Under the pieces are notes generated by a model. That model did no database searches. It saw only the letters and a program-made list of their open reading frames with translations, and had not been told where the DNA came from. Positions 6,003 to 6,093 of a stretch of DNA of 6,093 nt are shown here, piece after piece (position 1 is the first letter of the stretch; each line of letters starts with the position of its first letter). A program made the position numbers and the translations under genes. The DNA comes from Actinomycetes bacterium (GTDB lineage Bacteria > Actinomycetota > Actinomycetes > Propionibacteriales > Propionibacteriaceae), in contig JAEYNS010000155.1 in the NCBI GenBank assembly GCA_023412435.1, positions 1-6,093 of the forward strand, written 5' to 3'.

Positions 6003-6093
6003 TGGCCACCACCGATCCCGGCCTGCTCACCCACCGCAACGCCACCGACCTGCTCGCCCGCCGCACCCGGCAGGCCCCCGACCACGCCGCCTT
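6002..6093 (+). CDS. Partial gene, N-terminus resembling an AMP-dependent acyl-CoA synthetase
   Basis: An ATG at 6002-6004 overlaps the MarR stop (TGATG) and has AGGAGG 4-5 nt upstream, so it is almost certainly translated and coupled to the MarR gene. Only 30 codons are visible before the window ends. They include NATDLLARRTRQAPDHAA, which resembles the opening helix of AMP-binding synthetases and ligases (typically about LLAERARRTPDRVAL). The catalytic motifs lie outside the window, so the assignment is tentative. A MarR regulator paired with an acyl-CoA ligase would fit control by a fatty or aromatic acid or its CoA ester. Confidence 0.6.
   Translation, partial: MATTDPGLLTHRNATDLLARRTRQAPDHAA

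Noticed and set aside
1..6093. CRISPR arrays, tRNA or rRNA genes, insertion sequences, integrase or attachment sites
   Set aside because: No spaced direct repeats, no tRNA- or rRNA-like stretches, and no transposase or integrase frames were seen on either strand.

Overview
The window is GC-rich, densely packed DNA with GTG and TTG starts, stop/start overlaps and strong third-codon G/C bias. This points to a high-GC actinobacterium; the genus cannot be named from the sequence alone. Long antisense open frames are common, as expected at this base composition, and are not annotated.

Region 1 (1-3066, minus strand) is a carbohydrate ABC-transport operon. It reads from right to left: a ROK-family (NagC/XylR-type) sugar-responsive repressor, a MalF-type permease, a MalG-type permease, and the first codons of a further gene leaving the window. 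The first three genes are joined by overlapping stop and start codons. A promoter (TTGACG, 17 bp, TACCCT) lies directly upstream of the repressor, with a perfect palindrome TTCAGACCTGAA over the expected transcription start, which suggests autoregulation of the whole operon. The MalG-type permease is broken by an in-frame TAG at its 31st codon, so in this sequence the importer appears to be inactivated or damaged. No substrate-binding protein or ATPase gene is visible.

Region 2 (3068-5413, minus strand) is a three-gene unit: a small SRPBCC/polyketide-cyclase-like protein, a DUF1295 (steroid 5-alpha-reductase-like) membrane protein, and a long TspO/MBR-like membrane protein. It ends at a strong 11-bp-stem hairpin (3068-3103) that separates it from the sugar operon. 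The set suggests handling or modification of a hydrophobic small molecule or lipid, but the substrate is unknown.

Region 3 (5463-6093, plus strand) is a divergent MarR-family regulator with a TTG start, overlapped by the beginning of a gene whose first 30 residues resemble an AMP-dependent acyl-CoA synthetase. The 50-bp AT-rich divergent promoter holds two overlapping palindromes that cover both predicted -35 boxes. One MarR-type repressor could therefore control both the three-gene unit and its own operon.
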